NCBI RefSeq assembly: GCF_002078505.1
Contig: NZ_LUAV01000035.1
Coordinates: 289,955 to 353,954 of the forward strand
Direction of reading: 5' to 3'
Length of the DNA: 64,000 nucleotides
Source of the DNA: Ensifer aridi
Lineage (GTDB): Bacteria > Pseudomonadota > Alphaproteobacteria > Rhizobiales > Rhizobiaceae
Shown here: positions 25,299-33,932 of the stretch, one piece after another
Layout of the letters: every line of letters begins with the position of its first letter
Position numbering within the stretch: position 1 is the stretch's first letter
Position numbers and translations under genes: made by a program
The notes under the pieces: generated by a model
Seen by the model: only the letters and a program-made list of their open reading frames with translations
What the model was told of the DNA's origin: nothing
The model's database searches: none

Positions 25299-26053
25299 TC
25301 GAAATCTCCCTGATGCTAGACGCCTACTCCAGGCGCCACGATGAAGCGCTCGAAGCCGCCGTCGGATGAGGCCCCTTCGCCGCCCTCTGCACACGCGTAT
25401 GGGCGTGCTCCACTGCCCCGAAAACGGCTTTCCGGACCCAAGTCAAGCGCACAATAGTTGATGCAGACCTTTTGGCAACCGGCCCCGGATGCGCCACGTG
25501 CACTTGATGAACGTGCTTCAGAGGAATTGCTGTGGATGAAAAACGATCTCGTCAAAAATCACCGCTTTCGCTTTCTGGTTGGTGATGGCGACCTGGGGAA
25601 GAGGCGCGAGAGAGAGGCAGGCTTACGGGGAAGCGCCATGCCACCGAAGGGCGCAAATCTGTTCCTCGTCAAGCAACGCGGCTGCAGAGATGTGCAAACC
25701 AGTTCGCAAAAAGATTGCGAAAGAGATGGCAAATTTTTCCGCATATTACGTAAAGTGCCGCTTCCATTGATGAAGCTTGCATGACAACGCCGCGGCCGTG
25801 CCACGGCCGCCATGCCTTCGCGCCTAGGAAAAAACATCTAAAACGTTGCAGTTGGCAGCGGGCGGCGCATAATTCCGCTCAGCCGCCCATCGTCACGATG
25901 GCGGCAGGATTCGTCGCAAAGGAGCTACAACCTTTGCGATAATCAGAATTTCGTTTTATAAAGGAGGGTGCAGGAATCGCCTTGCCTTTCCCGCGAAATT
26001 GCACTTCTCTCCTGCGATCAACCACACTCAAAACGAGGGGAAGGAGAAGAAAA
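25299..26053. other. Long intergenic region between fba and opp operon
   Basis: These 755 bases separate two divergent genes. Short frames occur but look non-coding. Near the opp side lie a hairpin-like GCCGCC-CATCGT/ACGATGGCGGC around 25882-25905 and the inverted repeat annotated at 25914-25939. A TTTTATAAAGG stretch follows near 25952-25964. It probably contains both promoters. Confidence 0.5.
25914..25939. promoter_or_regulatory. Perfect inverted repeat upstream of oppA
   Basis: TCGCAAAGG-N8-CCTTTGCGA has 9-base perfect arms. It lies 115 bases before the oppA ATG, a position suited to a dimeric regulator. No regulator gene is adjacent. Confidence 0.5.
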
Positions 26054-27652
26054 ATGGCTTCACTGAAACTCAACCTCAGCGCCGCCGCGCTCATTGGCTC
26101 GCTGCTCATCGGCGCAAGTCCGGCGCTCGCGGAGGCCGTGCTTCATCGCGGCAATGCCGGCGAGCCGCAGACGCTCGACCAGGCGCACACCTCGATCAAC
26201 ATCGAGGAGTTCATCCTCAAGGACCTCTATGAAGGCCTGACGATCTACGACGCCGCCGGCAAGATCGTGCCCGGTGTCGCCGAAACCTGGGAGCTTTCGG
26301 ACGACGGTACCGTCTACACCTTCAAGCTGCGTGCCGATGCCAAGTGGTCCGACGGCTCGCCTGTGACCGCCGAGGATTTCGCCTTCTCGTTCCGCCGCGT
26401 CGAGGACCCGAAGACGGCCGCCGAATACGCCAACATCCTTTACCCGATCAAGAATGCGGAAAAGGTCAACAAGGGCGAACTGCCGCTCGACCAGCTCGGC
26501 GTGAAGGCCGTCGACGAAAAGACGCTCGAAGTCACCCTCGAACGCCCGACACCCTTCTTCCTGGAATTGCTCGCCCACCAGACGGCGCTGCCGGTCAGCA
26601 AGGCGAGCGTCGAAAAGAATGGGGCGGATTTCGTCAAGCCGGGTGTCATGGTTTCCAACGGCGCTTTCCGCCTGACGGCGCATGTGCCGAACGACAGCCT
26701 GACGGTCGAGAAGAACACGAACTATTGGGATGCCGCCAATGTCAAGCTCGACAAGGTGATCTTCTACCCGATCGACGACCAGGCCGCCTCGGTGCGTCGC
26801 TTCGAAGCGAAGGAAATGGACCTCGTCTACAACTTCTCGGCCGACCAGATCGAGCGACTGCGCAAGTCCTACGGTGACCAGGTCCATGTCTCACCGACGC
26901 TTGCAACCTACTATTACGCCTTCGACACGCGCCAGGAGCCCTATAGCGATGTCCGCGTTCGCCGCGCGCTCTCGATGGCAGTCGATCGCGACTTCCTGGC
27001 CAAGGAAATCTACAGCGGCTCGCAACTTCCATCCTACTCGATGGTCCCGCCGGGCATCGAAAGCTATGGTGAACCCGCCAAGGCCGATTTCGCCGAGATG
27101 TCGCAGCTCGACCGCGAGGACAAGGCGATCGAGCTGATGAAGGAAGCCGGCTACGGCGAGGGTGGCAAGCCGCTGAACATCGAAATCCGCTACAACACCA
27201 ACCCGAACCATGAGCGCGTTGCAACCGCTGTAGCGGACATGTGGAAGAATACCTTCGGCGCCAAGGTCTCGCTCGTGAACCTCGACGTGTCGTCGCACTA
27301 TGCCTACCTGCAGGAAGGCGGCAAGTTCAACGTCGCGCGCGCCGGCTGGGTCGCCGACTATGCCGATGCGGAGAACTTCCTGGCGCTCAGCGTCAGCACC
27401 AACAAGACCTTCAACTATGGCCACTTCGAAAACGCCGAGTACGACGCGTTGATGAAGAAGTCCTATGAGGAACAGGATCCGGCGGCCCGCTCGAAGATCC
27501 TGCACGAGGCGGAAGCGCTGCTGATGAAGGAACAGCCGATCGCACCGTTCCTGACTCAGGCTGACCTGTGGCTCGTTTCGGATCGCGTTAACGGCTGGCA
27601 GGACAACTCGCCGAACGCGCACCTGAGCAAGTTCCTGAGCGTCGCCGAATAA
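26054..27652 (+). CDS. oppA: Oligopeptide ABC transporter, periplasmic binding protein
   Basis: A 532-residue OppA-type receptor (SBP family 5). The signal peptide is LNLSAAALIGSLLIGASPALA. The mature start is VLHRGNAGEPQTLDQAHTSINIE, typical of OppA/MppA receptors that wrap round peptides. Further blocks include DGSPVTAEDFAFSFRRVEDPKTAAEYANI and a C-terminal region with WVADYADAENFL. ATG 26054 has AAGGAG upstream; the 24 codons before it are excluded. It is first in an operon with two permeases and a double ATPase, separated from the first permease by a strong hairpin that could keep receptor levels above the membrane subunits. It imports peptides, perhaps including recycled murein peptides. 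Confidence 0.93.
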   Translation: MASLKLNLSAAALIGSLLIGASPALAEAVLHRGNAGEPQTLDQAHTSINIEEFILKDLYEGLTIYDAAGKIVPGVAETWELSDDGTVYTFKLRADAKWSDGSPVTAEDFAFSFRRVEDPKTAAEYANILYPIKNAEKVNKGELPLDQLGVKAVDEKTLEVTLERPTPFFLELLAHQTALPVSKASVEKNGADFVKPGVMVSNGAFRLTAHVPNDSLTVEKNTNYWDAANVKLDKVIFYPIDDQAASVRRFEAKEMDLVYNFSADQIERLRKSYGDQVHVSPTLATYYYAFDTRQEPYSDVRVRRALSMAVDRDFLAKEIYSGSQLPSYSMVPPGIESYGEPAKADFAEMSQLDREDKAIELMKEAGYGEGGKPLNIEIRYNTNPNHERVATAVADMWKNTFGAKVSLVNLDVSSHYAYLQEGGKFNVARAGWVADYADAENFLALSVSTNKTFNYGHFENAEYDALMKKSYEEQDPAARSKILHEAEALLMKEQPIAPFLTQADLWLVSDRVNGWQDNSPNAHLSKFLSVAE

Positions 27653-27658
27653 CGAATT

Positions 27659-27691
27659 GAGGCGACGCGCGGGGCTCCCGCGCGTCGCCTC
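27659..27691 (+). terminator. Strong stem-loop between oppA and oppB
   Basis: GAGGCGACGCGCGGG pairs perfectly with CCCGCGCGTCGCCTC (15-base stem, three-base loop). Without a T-run and inside an operon it more likely acts as an mRNA 3'-end stabiliser or attenuator after the receptor gene than as a full terminator. Confidence 0.7.
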
Positions 27692-27703
27692 CGGAGCACG
27701 TCC

Positions 27704-28627
27704 ATGATCTCCTTCATCCTTCGCCGATTGGCGAGTGCGGTGCCGACGCTGTTTATCGTCGTCACCATTTCCTTCTTCCTGATGCGCTTTGCCCCAGGCG
27801 GCCCCTTCAATCTCGAGCGTCCTCTCCCTCCCGCCACGATGGAGAACCTGATGAGGACCTATCACCTCGATCAGCCGCTCTGGAGCCAATACGTCACCTA
27901 TCTCAGCAATGCGGTGACCGGCGACTTCGGCCCGAGTTACATCTACCATGACAACAATGTCGCGCAGTTGATCGGCAAGGGCTTGCCCTATTCGATGGAG
28001 CTCGGCTTCTACGCTTTGATATTGGCCGTTGTCGGCGGGGTCATTGCCGGCACGATCGCCGCGCTCAGGCAGAACAGTTTCATCGATTTCGCGGTCATGT
28101 CGATCTCGACGGTTGGCGTCACCGTACCGAACTTCGTCGTCGGCCCTGTGTTGACGCTCATCTTCGCGATCATGCTTTCCTGGCTGCCCGCCGGCGGCTG
28201 GGGCGACGGATCGTTCCGCTTCCTGATCCTGCCTATGATCGCCCTCGCTCTTCCGCAGCTCGCCGTCTTCGCCAGGCTTACGCGCGGCTCTATGATCGAG
28301 GCGCTCAACACCGACCATATCCGCACCGCGAAGGCTTATGGCCTGCCGTCCCGCGTCGTCGTGGTGACGCATGCGATGCGCGGTGCGCTGCTGCCCGTCG
28401 TCTCTTATCTTGCGCCTTGTGCCGCAGCACTTTTGACCGGTTCGGCCGTGGTAGAGACGATCTTCACCATTCCCGGCGTCGGACGCTATTTCGTTCTCGG
28501 CGCGATCAACCGTGACTACACGCTGGTGATGGGCACCGTGATCCTCATCGCCATCTTCGTCATCGTCTTCAATCTTCTGGTCGATATTCTCTACGGCCTG
28601 CTCGATCCGAGGGTCCGCCATGACTGA
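27704..28627 (+). CDS. oppB: Oligopeptide ABC transporter permease OppB
   Basis: A 307-residue permease with the OppB hallmark SAVPTLFIVVTISFFLMRFAPGGPF. It also has HLDQPLWSQYVTYL, five further hydrophobic segments, and the EAA loop IRTAKAYGLPSRVVVVTHAMRGALLPV. It continues with SAVVETIFTIPGVGRYFVLGAINRDY. GGAG lies eight bases before the ATG. It overlaps oppC by eight bases. It pairs with OppC to form the membrane pathway for oligopeptides delivered by OppA. Confidence 0.92.
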   Translation: MISFILRRLASAVPTLFIVVTISFFLMRFAPGGPFNLERPLPPATMENLMRTYHLDQPLWSQYVTYLSNAVTGDFGPSYIYHDNNVAQLIGKGLPYSMELGFYALILAVVGGVIAGTIAALRQNSFIDFAVMSISTVGVTVPNFVVGPVLTLIFAIMLSWLPAGGWGDGSFRFLILPMIALALPQLAVFARLTRGSMIEALNTDHIRTAKAYGLPSRVVVVTHAMRGALLPVVSYLAPCAAALLTGSAVVETIFTIPGVGRYFVLGAINRDYTLVMGTVILIAIFVIVFNLLVDILYGLLDPRVRHD

Positions 28628-29750
28628 TATCGTTCAGGCACCGGCCGCCTCGCCGGAAACCAAGGGCCGCAGCCTCTTCCAGCTGGCAGCGATCCGCTTC
28701 CGCCGCAACCGTGCCGCCATGGCCGGCTGCGTCATGCTGACGCTGATCGCGCTCTTCTCGTTCGTTGGTCCATGGTTCTCGCCGCACACCTACGATCAGG
28801 TCTTCCCCTCCTATGTCTCGATCAGCCCGAGCCTCGAGCCCCGGCCGGACACGTCGACACTGCAGGACGTCATGGAGGGTGTCGCGACCCGCGCGCGCGT
28901 GACGTTGACGGAATTCAATGTCGAGGGCGAAACCTTCACCGCCACCGTGACGTCGGACCAGCCGATCGACCCGCGTGCCACGCGCTATTTCGACCGGGCA
29001 AACGAGTTCGAGAACACCAAGGTGGTCGCGACCGAGGACGACGGCCGCACACTGAAGGTCGAAGGGCAAGTGGATCGCGAATATTTCCCCTTCGGCACGG
29101 ATTCAAACGGCCGCGACCTGCTCGTCCGCGTCATGCTCGGCGGGCAGATCTCGATTGCCGTCGGTCTGCTCGCAAGCCTCGTCTCTCTCGGCATCGGCGT
29201 CGTCTACGGAGCGACTTCCGGCTATATCGGCGGGCGCGTCGACAACGTCATGATGCGTCTCGTCGAGATTCTCTATTCGCTGCCCTTCGTCTTCCTCGTC
29301 GTGGTGCTCGTCGTCTTCTTCGGCCGCAGCTTCATTCTCATCTTTCTGGTGATTGGCGCGGTCGAATGGCTGGACATGGCGCGTATCGTCCGTGGCCAGA
29401 CGCTGGCTCTCAAGCGGCGCGAGTTTGTGGGCGCCGCGCAAGCGCTCGGTCTCACCGACTGGCAGATCATCCGCCGGCATATCATTCCGAACACGATCGG
29501 TCCGGTGATCGTCTTCGTCACCGTCGTCGTGCCGAAGGTCATCCTGCTCGAAAGCTTCCTGTCGTTCCTCGGCCTCGGCGTGCAGGCGCCGCTCACAAGC
29601 TGGGGGGCGCTGATCTCCGAAGGTGCAAACAATATCCAGTCGGCGCCGTGGCTCTTGATTTTCCCGGCCACCTTCTTCGTCGTCACGCTGTTCTCGCTCA
29701 ATTTCGTCGGCGACGGCCTGCGCGATGCGCTCGACCCGAAGGACCGCTGA
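28620..29750 (+). CDS. oppC: Oligopeptide ABC transporter permease OppC with an extra periplasmic segment
   Basis: At 376 residues it is longer than the usual 300 or so. After the first membrane segment (AGCVMLTLIALFSFVGPWF) there is an insertion of roughly 90 residues (about 62-155), rich in Asp, Glu and Thr and predicted to be periplasmic. The standard FGTDSNGRDLLVRVMLGGQ block and the remaining membrane segments follow. The EAA loop is VGAAQALGLTDWQIIRRHIIPN. The insertion may form an extra contact with OppA. The rest is ordinary BPD_transp_1, and the gene overlaps oppB and abuts the ATPase gene. Confidence 0.91.
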   Translation: MTDIVQAPAASPETKGRSLFQLAAIRFRRNRAAMAGCVMLTLIALFSFVGPWFSPHTYDQVFPSYVSISPSLEPRPDTSTLQDVMEGVATRARVTLTEFNVEGETFTATVTSDQPIDPRATRYFDRANEFENTKVVATEDDGRTLKVEGQVDREYFPFGTDSNGRDLLVRVMLGGQISIAVGLLASLVSLGIGVVYGATSGYIGGRVDNVMMRLVEILYSLPFVFLVVVLVVFFGRSFILIFLVIGAVEWLDMARIVRGQTLALKRREFVGAAQALGLTDWQIIRRHIIPNTIGPVIVFVTVVVPKVILLESFLSFLGLGVQAPLTSWGALISEGANNIQSAPWLLIFPATFFVVTLFSLNFVGDGLRDALDPKDR

Positions 29751-29751
29751 C

Positions 29752-31353
29752 ATGATAGAGATGAACGACTCCATTCTCGCCGTGCGCGGCCTCAAGGTGG
29801 ATTTTTCGACGCCGGACGGCACGGTCGAGGCGGTCAAGGGCATCGATCTCGATGTCCGTTCCGGCGAAACGCTGGCGGTGGTCGGCGAATCCGGTTCCGG
29901 CAAGAGCCAGACCATGATGGGCATCATGGGGCTGCTCGCGAAGAACGGCACGGTCACCGGTTCGGCCCGCTATCGCGGCAAGGAGCTCATCGGGCTTTCG
30001 CCGAAGGGACTGAACAGCGTGCGCGGCTCGAAGATCACCATGATCTTTCAGGAGCCGATGACCTCGCTCGATCCGCTTTACACGATCGGCCGGCAGATCG
30101 CGGAGCCGATCGTCCATCACCGCGGCGGCACGTTCAAGGAGGCGAGGAAGCGCGTGCTCGAGCTCCTGGAACTCGTCGGCATTCCGGAACCCGGCCGGCG
30201 GATCGACAGCTATCCGCACGAGCTTTCCGGCGGCCAGCGCCAGCGCGTCATGATAGCCATGGCGCTCGCCAACGAACCGGACATCCTCATTGCCGACGAG
30301 CCGACCACGGCGCTCGACGTAACGATCCAGGCGCAGATCCTCGATCTCTTGAAATCGCTGCAGAAGCGCTTCGGCATGGCGATCGTGCTCATCACGCACG
30401 ACCTCGGCATCGTCAAGCACTTCGCCGATCGCGTCGCGGTGATGCGCCGGGGCGAGGTCGTGGAGCAGGGGACGACGGCCGAGATCTTCGAGCGGCCGAA
30501 GGCGGACTATACGAAGATGCTGCTTGCCGCTGAGCCAAGCGGGCACAAGGCGCCGCCCGCCGATCGCGCGCCGATCATCCTCGAAGGCCGCGACGTTGCC
30601 GTCGACTACACGATCCCCGGCGGACTGTTCCGCGGAGCATCGACCGTCTTCCGCGCGGTCGACGGCGTCAATCTGCGCCTGAAGCAGGGTCAGACGATCG
30701 GCATCGTCGGCGAGTCCGGTTCGGGTAAATCGACGCTCGGGCGGGCCTTGCTGCGGCTGCTGCCGAGCAGCGGCTATTACCGCTTCGGCACAACGGATAT
30801 ATCCGGCTTCGACCGCAGTGCGATGCGGCCCCTGCGCCGCGAACTCCAGCTCGTCTTCCAGGACCCTTACGGCTCGCTCTCGCCGCGCCGGACCGTCGGC
30901 GAGATCATCACCGAAGGCCTCTACGTGCACGAGCCGGAGTTGAGCCGCGCCGAACGCGATCGCCGTGCGATCGCGGCTCTGAAGGAGGTCGGCCTCGATC
31001 CCGCTTCGCGCAACCGCTATCCGCACGAGTTCTCGGGTGGGCAGCGCCAGCGCATCGCGATCGCCCGCGCGATGATCCTGAAGCCGAAGGTGGTGATCCT
31101 CGACGAACCCACCTCGGCGCTCGACCGTTCGGTGCAGGGTCAGGTGATCGAACTCCTGCGCGATCTGCAGATGAAGCACGGCCTCTCCTACATCTTCATC
31201 AGCCACGACCTCTCCGTCGTGAAGGCGATGTCGGATTACGTGATCGTGATGAAGAACGGCCGCATTGTCGAGGAAGGGGAGACGGACGCGATCTTCCAAG
31301 CGCCGAAGGAGGCCTACACGAAGACGCTGATCGGCGCGGCGTTCAACCTTTGA
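29752..31353 (+). CDS. oppD: Oligopeptide ABC transporter, fused double ATP-binding protein (OppD-OppF type)
   Basis: A 533-residue protein with two complete ABC ATPases. The first has GESGSGKS, LSGGQRQR and ILIADEPTTALD. The second has GESGSGKST, FSGGQRQR and VVILDEPTSALD. Each domain ends with the PYTK(M/T)L-type tail seen in OppD/OppF. The ATG at 29752 starts one base after the oppC stop, with AAGGA upstream; a nine-codon longer frame is dismissed. Both nucleotide sites look intact, unlike the double ATPase at 2234-3937 whose second domain has altered motifs. Confidence 0.93.
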   Translation: MIEMNDSILAVRGLKVDFSTPDGTVEAVKGIDLDVRSGETLAVVGESGSGKSQTMMGIMGLLAKNGTVTGSARYRGKELIGLSPKGLNSVRGSKITMIFQEPMTSLDPLYTIGRQIAEPIVHHRGGTFKEARKRVLELLELVGIPEPGRRIDSYPHELSGGQRQRVMIAMALANEPDILIADEPTTALDVTIQAQILDLLKSLQKRFGMAIVLITHDLGIVKHFADRVAVMRRGEVVEQGTTAEIFERPKADYTKMLLAAEPSGHKAPPADRAPIILEGRDVAVDYTIPGGLFRGASTVFRAVDGVNLRLKQGQTIGIVGESGSGKSTLGRALLRLLPSSGYYRFGTTDISGFDRSAMRPLRRELQLVFQDPYGSLSPRRTVGEIITEGLYVHEPELSRAERDRRAIAALKEVGLDPASRNRYPHEFSGGQRQRIAIARAMILKPKVVILDEPTSALDRSVQGQVIELLRDLQMKHGLSYIFISHDLSVVKAMSDYVIVMKNGRIVEEGETDAIFQAPKEAYTKTLIGAAFNL

Positions 31354-31509
31354 GGTGGTGGCGGTATCGACCGTTTGCCGGCGTTTGCCCGCATCCGCCC
31401 GCGGCGCCTCATTCCTCGTACGGTCGCATGCCGCCGAGGAGGGGCCCTCGGCCCTTCACCAGCCTATGAAGGCGGAGCGGCTAATGGCCGATTCTGAAAA
31501 CTCCCGACC

Positions 31510-32571
31510 TCACCGGTCGATGTCTTTCAGCGCGTCGAGCGGGCCTGTGAGGGCGGTCCTTGGAGGCACAAGCTCCGGCTGGACCAAATGAATTTGCGGC
31601 GGTGGCCGCAATTCCTCGATGACTTCGAAGGCCTTGGCGATCATTCCCTCGACGTCTTGCCGGATCATGATGACGGGGAAGGGGAGGAACGATGCGAAAG
31701 GATCGTAATCGTAGCAGCCGACGACGAGATCGGCGAAATTGTCGTGCGGGTGCCCGGCCATGAAGCGCAGCAAGCCTTCGAAATTGATCGAGGAATTCAC
31801 GAAAAGGCCGCGGGGCAACTTGCCGTGTCGGGCGAAAAAGGCTTCGAAGGCTCTCCTTGCATTATTCGCCGCATAGCCGGTCGGTTGGATGCATTCGTCC
31901 GGATCACCGCCGAGCAGCTCCTTTTTCACCGCGCGGAATCCGCGGATCCGTTCATGGCTCGCATGGTCGTTGCGGCCGCCGAACAGATAGAGGTCGTTCG
32001 GCTGGAGCGGGCGGTCGGCCGGAAAGTGGCGGATGATGGCTTCGGTCAGTAGCCGACCGCCCTCAAAATTGTCACTGATGACGGAGGGGACCTTCGTGCC
32101 TGGGAGGTCGATGTTGATGTGCTTCAGCCCCGCAGCCTCGCAGACCTCGTGGACGCCGTCCGGATCGGTTGCGCCGCAGATGAACAGTTCGTCGATGGAA
32201 TAGGAGATCAGCGTTGCGGCCGTCTTGCGCTCCTCGTCAGGATCGCGGCTGGCGCTAACGACGATCGGGCACTGACCCTTGCTGCGCACATGCGCCTCGA
32301 ACGTCTGGGCGAGGGAAGAGAAGTAGCGATTGTCGTGCACGGGCAACAGCAGTCCGACGAGCCCGGAGCGGGAACTGCGCAGCCCCCGCGCCTGGCGGTT
32401 TGCCGTATACTGGTGGGTCTCGGCGAGGCTCTGGATGAGTTCGGCGGTGCTTGCCTTGATGCGCCGTTTGCGCCAAGTGCCGTTCAGCACCGCGCTCACC
32501 GTTGAAGGCGAACTTCCCGAGAGCACCGAGAGGTCGTAGATCGTCGCCTTTTTCTTGCTGCTGTTCGCCAT
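31510..32571 (-). CDS. LacI-family transcriptional regulator
   Basis: A 353-residue repressor. The N-terminal HTH is at about 9-55 (TIYDLSVLSGSSPSTVSAVLNGTWRKRRIKAST), with the hinge helix in ETHQYTANRQARGL. A periplasmic-binding-protein-like effector domain follows (GLVGLLLPVHDNRYFSSLAQTFE ... VGCYDYDPFASFLPFPVIMIRQD). It is divergent from the sugar transporter operon and probably represses it until a sugar or sugar phosphate binds. A nearly perfect 22-bp palindrome just downstream of a promoter-like sequence in the divergent interval is its likely operator. Confidence 0.92.
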   Translation of the reverse strand: MANSSKKKATIYDLSVLSGSSPSTVSAVLNGTWRKRRIKASTAELIQSLAETHQYTANRQARGLRSSRSGLVGLLLPVHDNRYFSSLAQTFEAHVRSKGQCPIVVSASRDPDEERKTAATLISYSIDELFICGATDPDGVHEVCEAAGLKHINIDLPGTKVPSVISDNFEGGRLLTEAIIRHFPADRPLQPNDLYLFGGRNDHASHERIRGFRAVKKELLGGDPDECIQPTGYAANNARRAFEAFFARHGKLPRGLFVNSSINFEGLLRFMAGHPHDNFADLVVGCYDYDPFASFLPFPVIMIRQDVEGMIAKAFEVIEELRPPPQIHLVQPELVPPRTALTGPLDALKDIDR

Positions 32572-32608
32572 GTGGTCCTCCCCAAAATGTCTTAGAGCCG
32601 ATTTCCGC

Positions 32609-32637
32609 TTGACGACAGATTAAGTCTGCAGGATAGT
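32609..32637 (+). promoter_or_regulatory. Candidate sigma-70-type promoter of sugar ABC operon
   Basis: TTGACG (32609-32614), a 17-base spacer, then GATAGT (32632-32637). It points towards the receptor gene and is followed at once by the LacI-type palindrome, which would overlap the start of transcription. Confidence 0.5.
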
Positions 32638-32638
32638 C

Positions 32639-32660
32639 TTTGCACCATCGATTGTGCAAA
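32639..32660. promoter_or_regulatory. Probable LacI-family operator
   Basis: TTTGCAC-N8-GTGCAAA, with central ATCGAT, makes a 22-base palindrome with one mismatched pair. The half-site CGATTGTGCAAAT (32649-32661) recurs as CGATTGCGCAAAT at 32671-32683, exactly 22 bases on, suggesting a second weaker operator. It lies between the LacI gene and its likely target. Confidence 0.65.
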
Positions 32661-32814
32661 TAAGAAATGTCGATTGCGCAAATGCGTTGGGGTCGTCTGA
32701 GGAGGCGGCGGTAGGCGGCGGGAAATCGCTTCTCGTCATGGAGGATTGAAACTGGAGGCCGGCGCCCCATGCGCCCGGGAGAGTTCCCCTTGCGGGAACC
32801 AGTGGAGGAGAGAC

Positions 32815-33807
32815 ATGATCAGGAAAATTCTTGCCGCCGCTTTAGCGGCATCGCTTTCGCTCGCCGGTGCCTTTTCCGTCGCGGCGCAGGAAACGCCCAA
32901 GGTTGGCGTCGTCGTCAAGATCGGCGGCATCCCGTGGTTCAACGCAATGGAAGCCGGGATCAAGGAACGCGGCCAGAAGCTCGGCCTCGACGCTTTCATG
33001 GTCGGACCGACGAGTGCTGACCCGGCATTGCAGGTTCGTGCGATCGAGGATCTGATCGCCCAGGGCGTGAAGGTCATCGGGGTAGTGCCCAACGATGCCA
33101 AAGTGCTGGAGCCGGTGCTGACGAAGGCCAAAGAGAAGGGCATCATTGTCATCACGCATGAATCGCCCAGTCAGAAGGGCGCGGACTGGGACTTCGAGCT
33201 CGCTTCGTCTCAGGGTTTCGGCGAGGCGCATGCCAAGCTCCTGGCGGACAAGATGGGCGGCAAGGGTGAGTATGCGGTGTTCGTCGGTTCGCTGACCGTT
33301 CCGCTTCACAACGCCTGGGCAGACGCGGCAATTGCCTACATCAAGAAGAACCATCCCGAGATGACACTGGTTGGTGAACGCTACGGCGTTGCCGAGGACG
33401 TCGACAAGAGCCGCTCGACGGCCCTCGACCTGATCTCCGCTCACCCGAATCTCAAAGGCTTTCTCGCCTTCGGCAGCCAGGGTCCGATCGGCGCCGGCCG
33501 CGCTATCGAAGAACGCCGGAAGGTGGGCCAGATCTTCGTTCTCGGACCCTTCTCGCCCGGACAGGGCCAGAAGCTCGTGAAGTCCGACGCGATCTCCGGA
33601 GGCTTCATGTGGAATCCGAAGCAGGCCGGCGAAGTCTTTGTAACGATGGCCGATAAGCTCCTCAAGGGCGAGGAGATCAAGGACGGTGATGAAATCGAAG
33701 GCCTCGGCGTCGTCCATCCAGACTTCGAAAACCGCAATATCATTGTCGACCAGCTGGTGCCGATCAACAAGGATACGGTCGCCGATCTCGCCGCGATGGG
33801 TCTCTAG
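32815..33807 (+). CDS. Sugar ABC transporter substrate-binding protein (ribose/RbsB type)
   Basis: A 330-residue periplasmic receptor. It has a signal peptide (ILAAALAASLSLAGAFSVAAQ) and a peripla_BP_4 fold: GVVVKIGGIPWFNAMEAGIKE, ALQVRAIEDLIAQGVKVIGVVPND, ITHESP, and FLAFGSQGPIGAGRAIEERR. It resembles AI-2/rhamnose-type receptors (LsrB, RhaS). GGAGGAGAG precedes ATG 32815. It is the first gene of an eight-gene operon for uptake and breakdown of one sugar. The ligand is probably a pentose, ketohexose or deoxysugar, judged by the downstream enzymes, but it is not set by sequence. Confidence 0.9.
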   Translation: MIRKILAAALAASLSLAGAFSVAAQETPKVGVVVKIGGIPWFNAMEAGIKERGQKLGLDAFMVGPTSADPALQVRAIEDLIAQGVKVIGVVPNDAKVLEPVLTKAKEKGIIVITHESPSQKGADWDFELASSQGFGEAHAKLLADKMGGKGEYAVFVGSLTVPLHNAWADAAIAYIKKNHPEMTLVGERYGVAEDVDKSRSTALDLISAHPNLKGFLAFGSQGPIGAGRAIEERRKVGQIFVLGPFSPGQGQKLVKSDAISGGFMWNPKQAGEVFVTMADKLLKGEEIKDGDEIEGLGVVHPDFENRNIIVDQLVPINKDTVADLAAMGL

Positions 33808-33932
33808 ACCGCGATGATTTCAGATGGGAGGCCGCGCCGGGCACCCCATCCCAACGGGTTCTCCCGGCTGCTGGGCCGGCTCCGGCCGGCCTGGCAAGTC
33901 TCGCGCAACGAAGTACGACAGGCGCAGGGTCC

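Noticed and set aside
25458..25784. 108-codon frame in the fba-opp interval
   Set aside because: No ribosome site, unusual composition and no recognisable motif.
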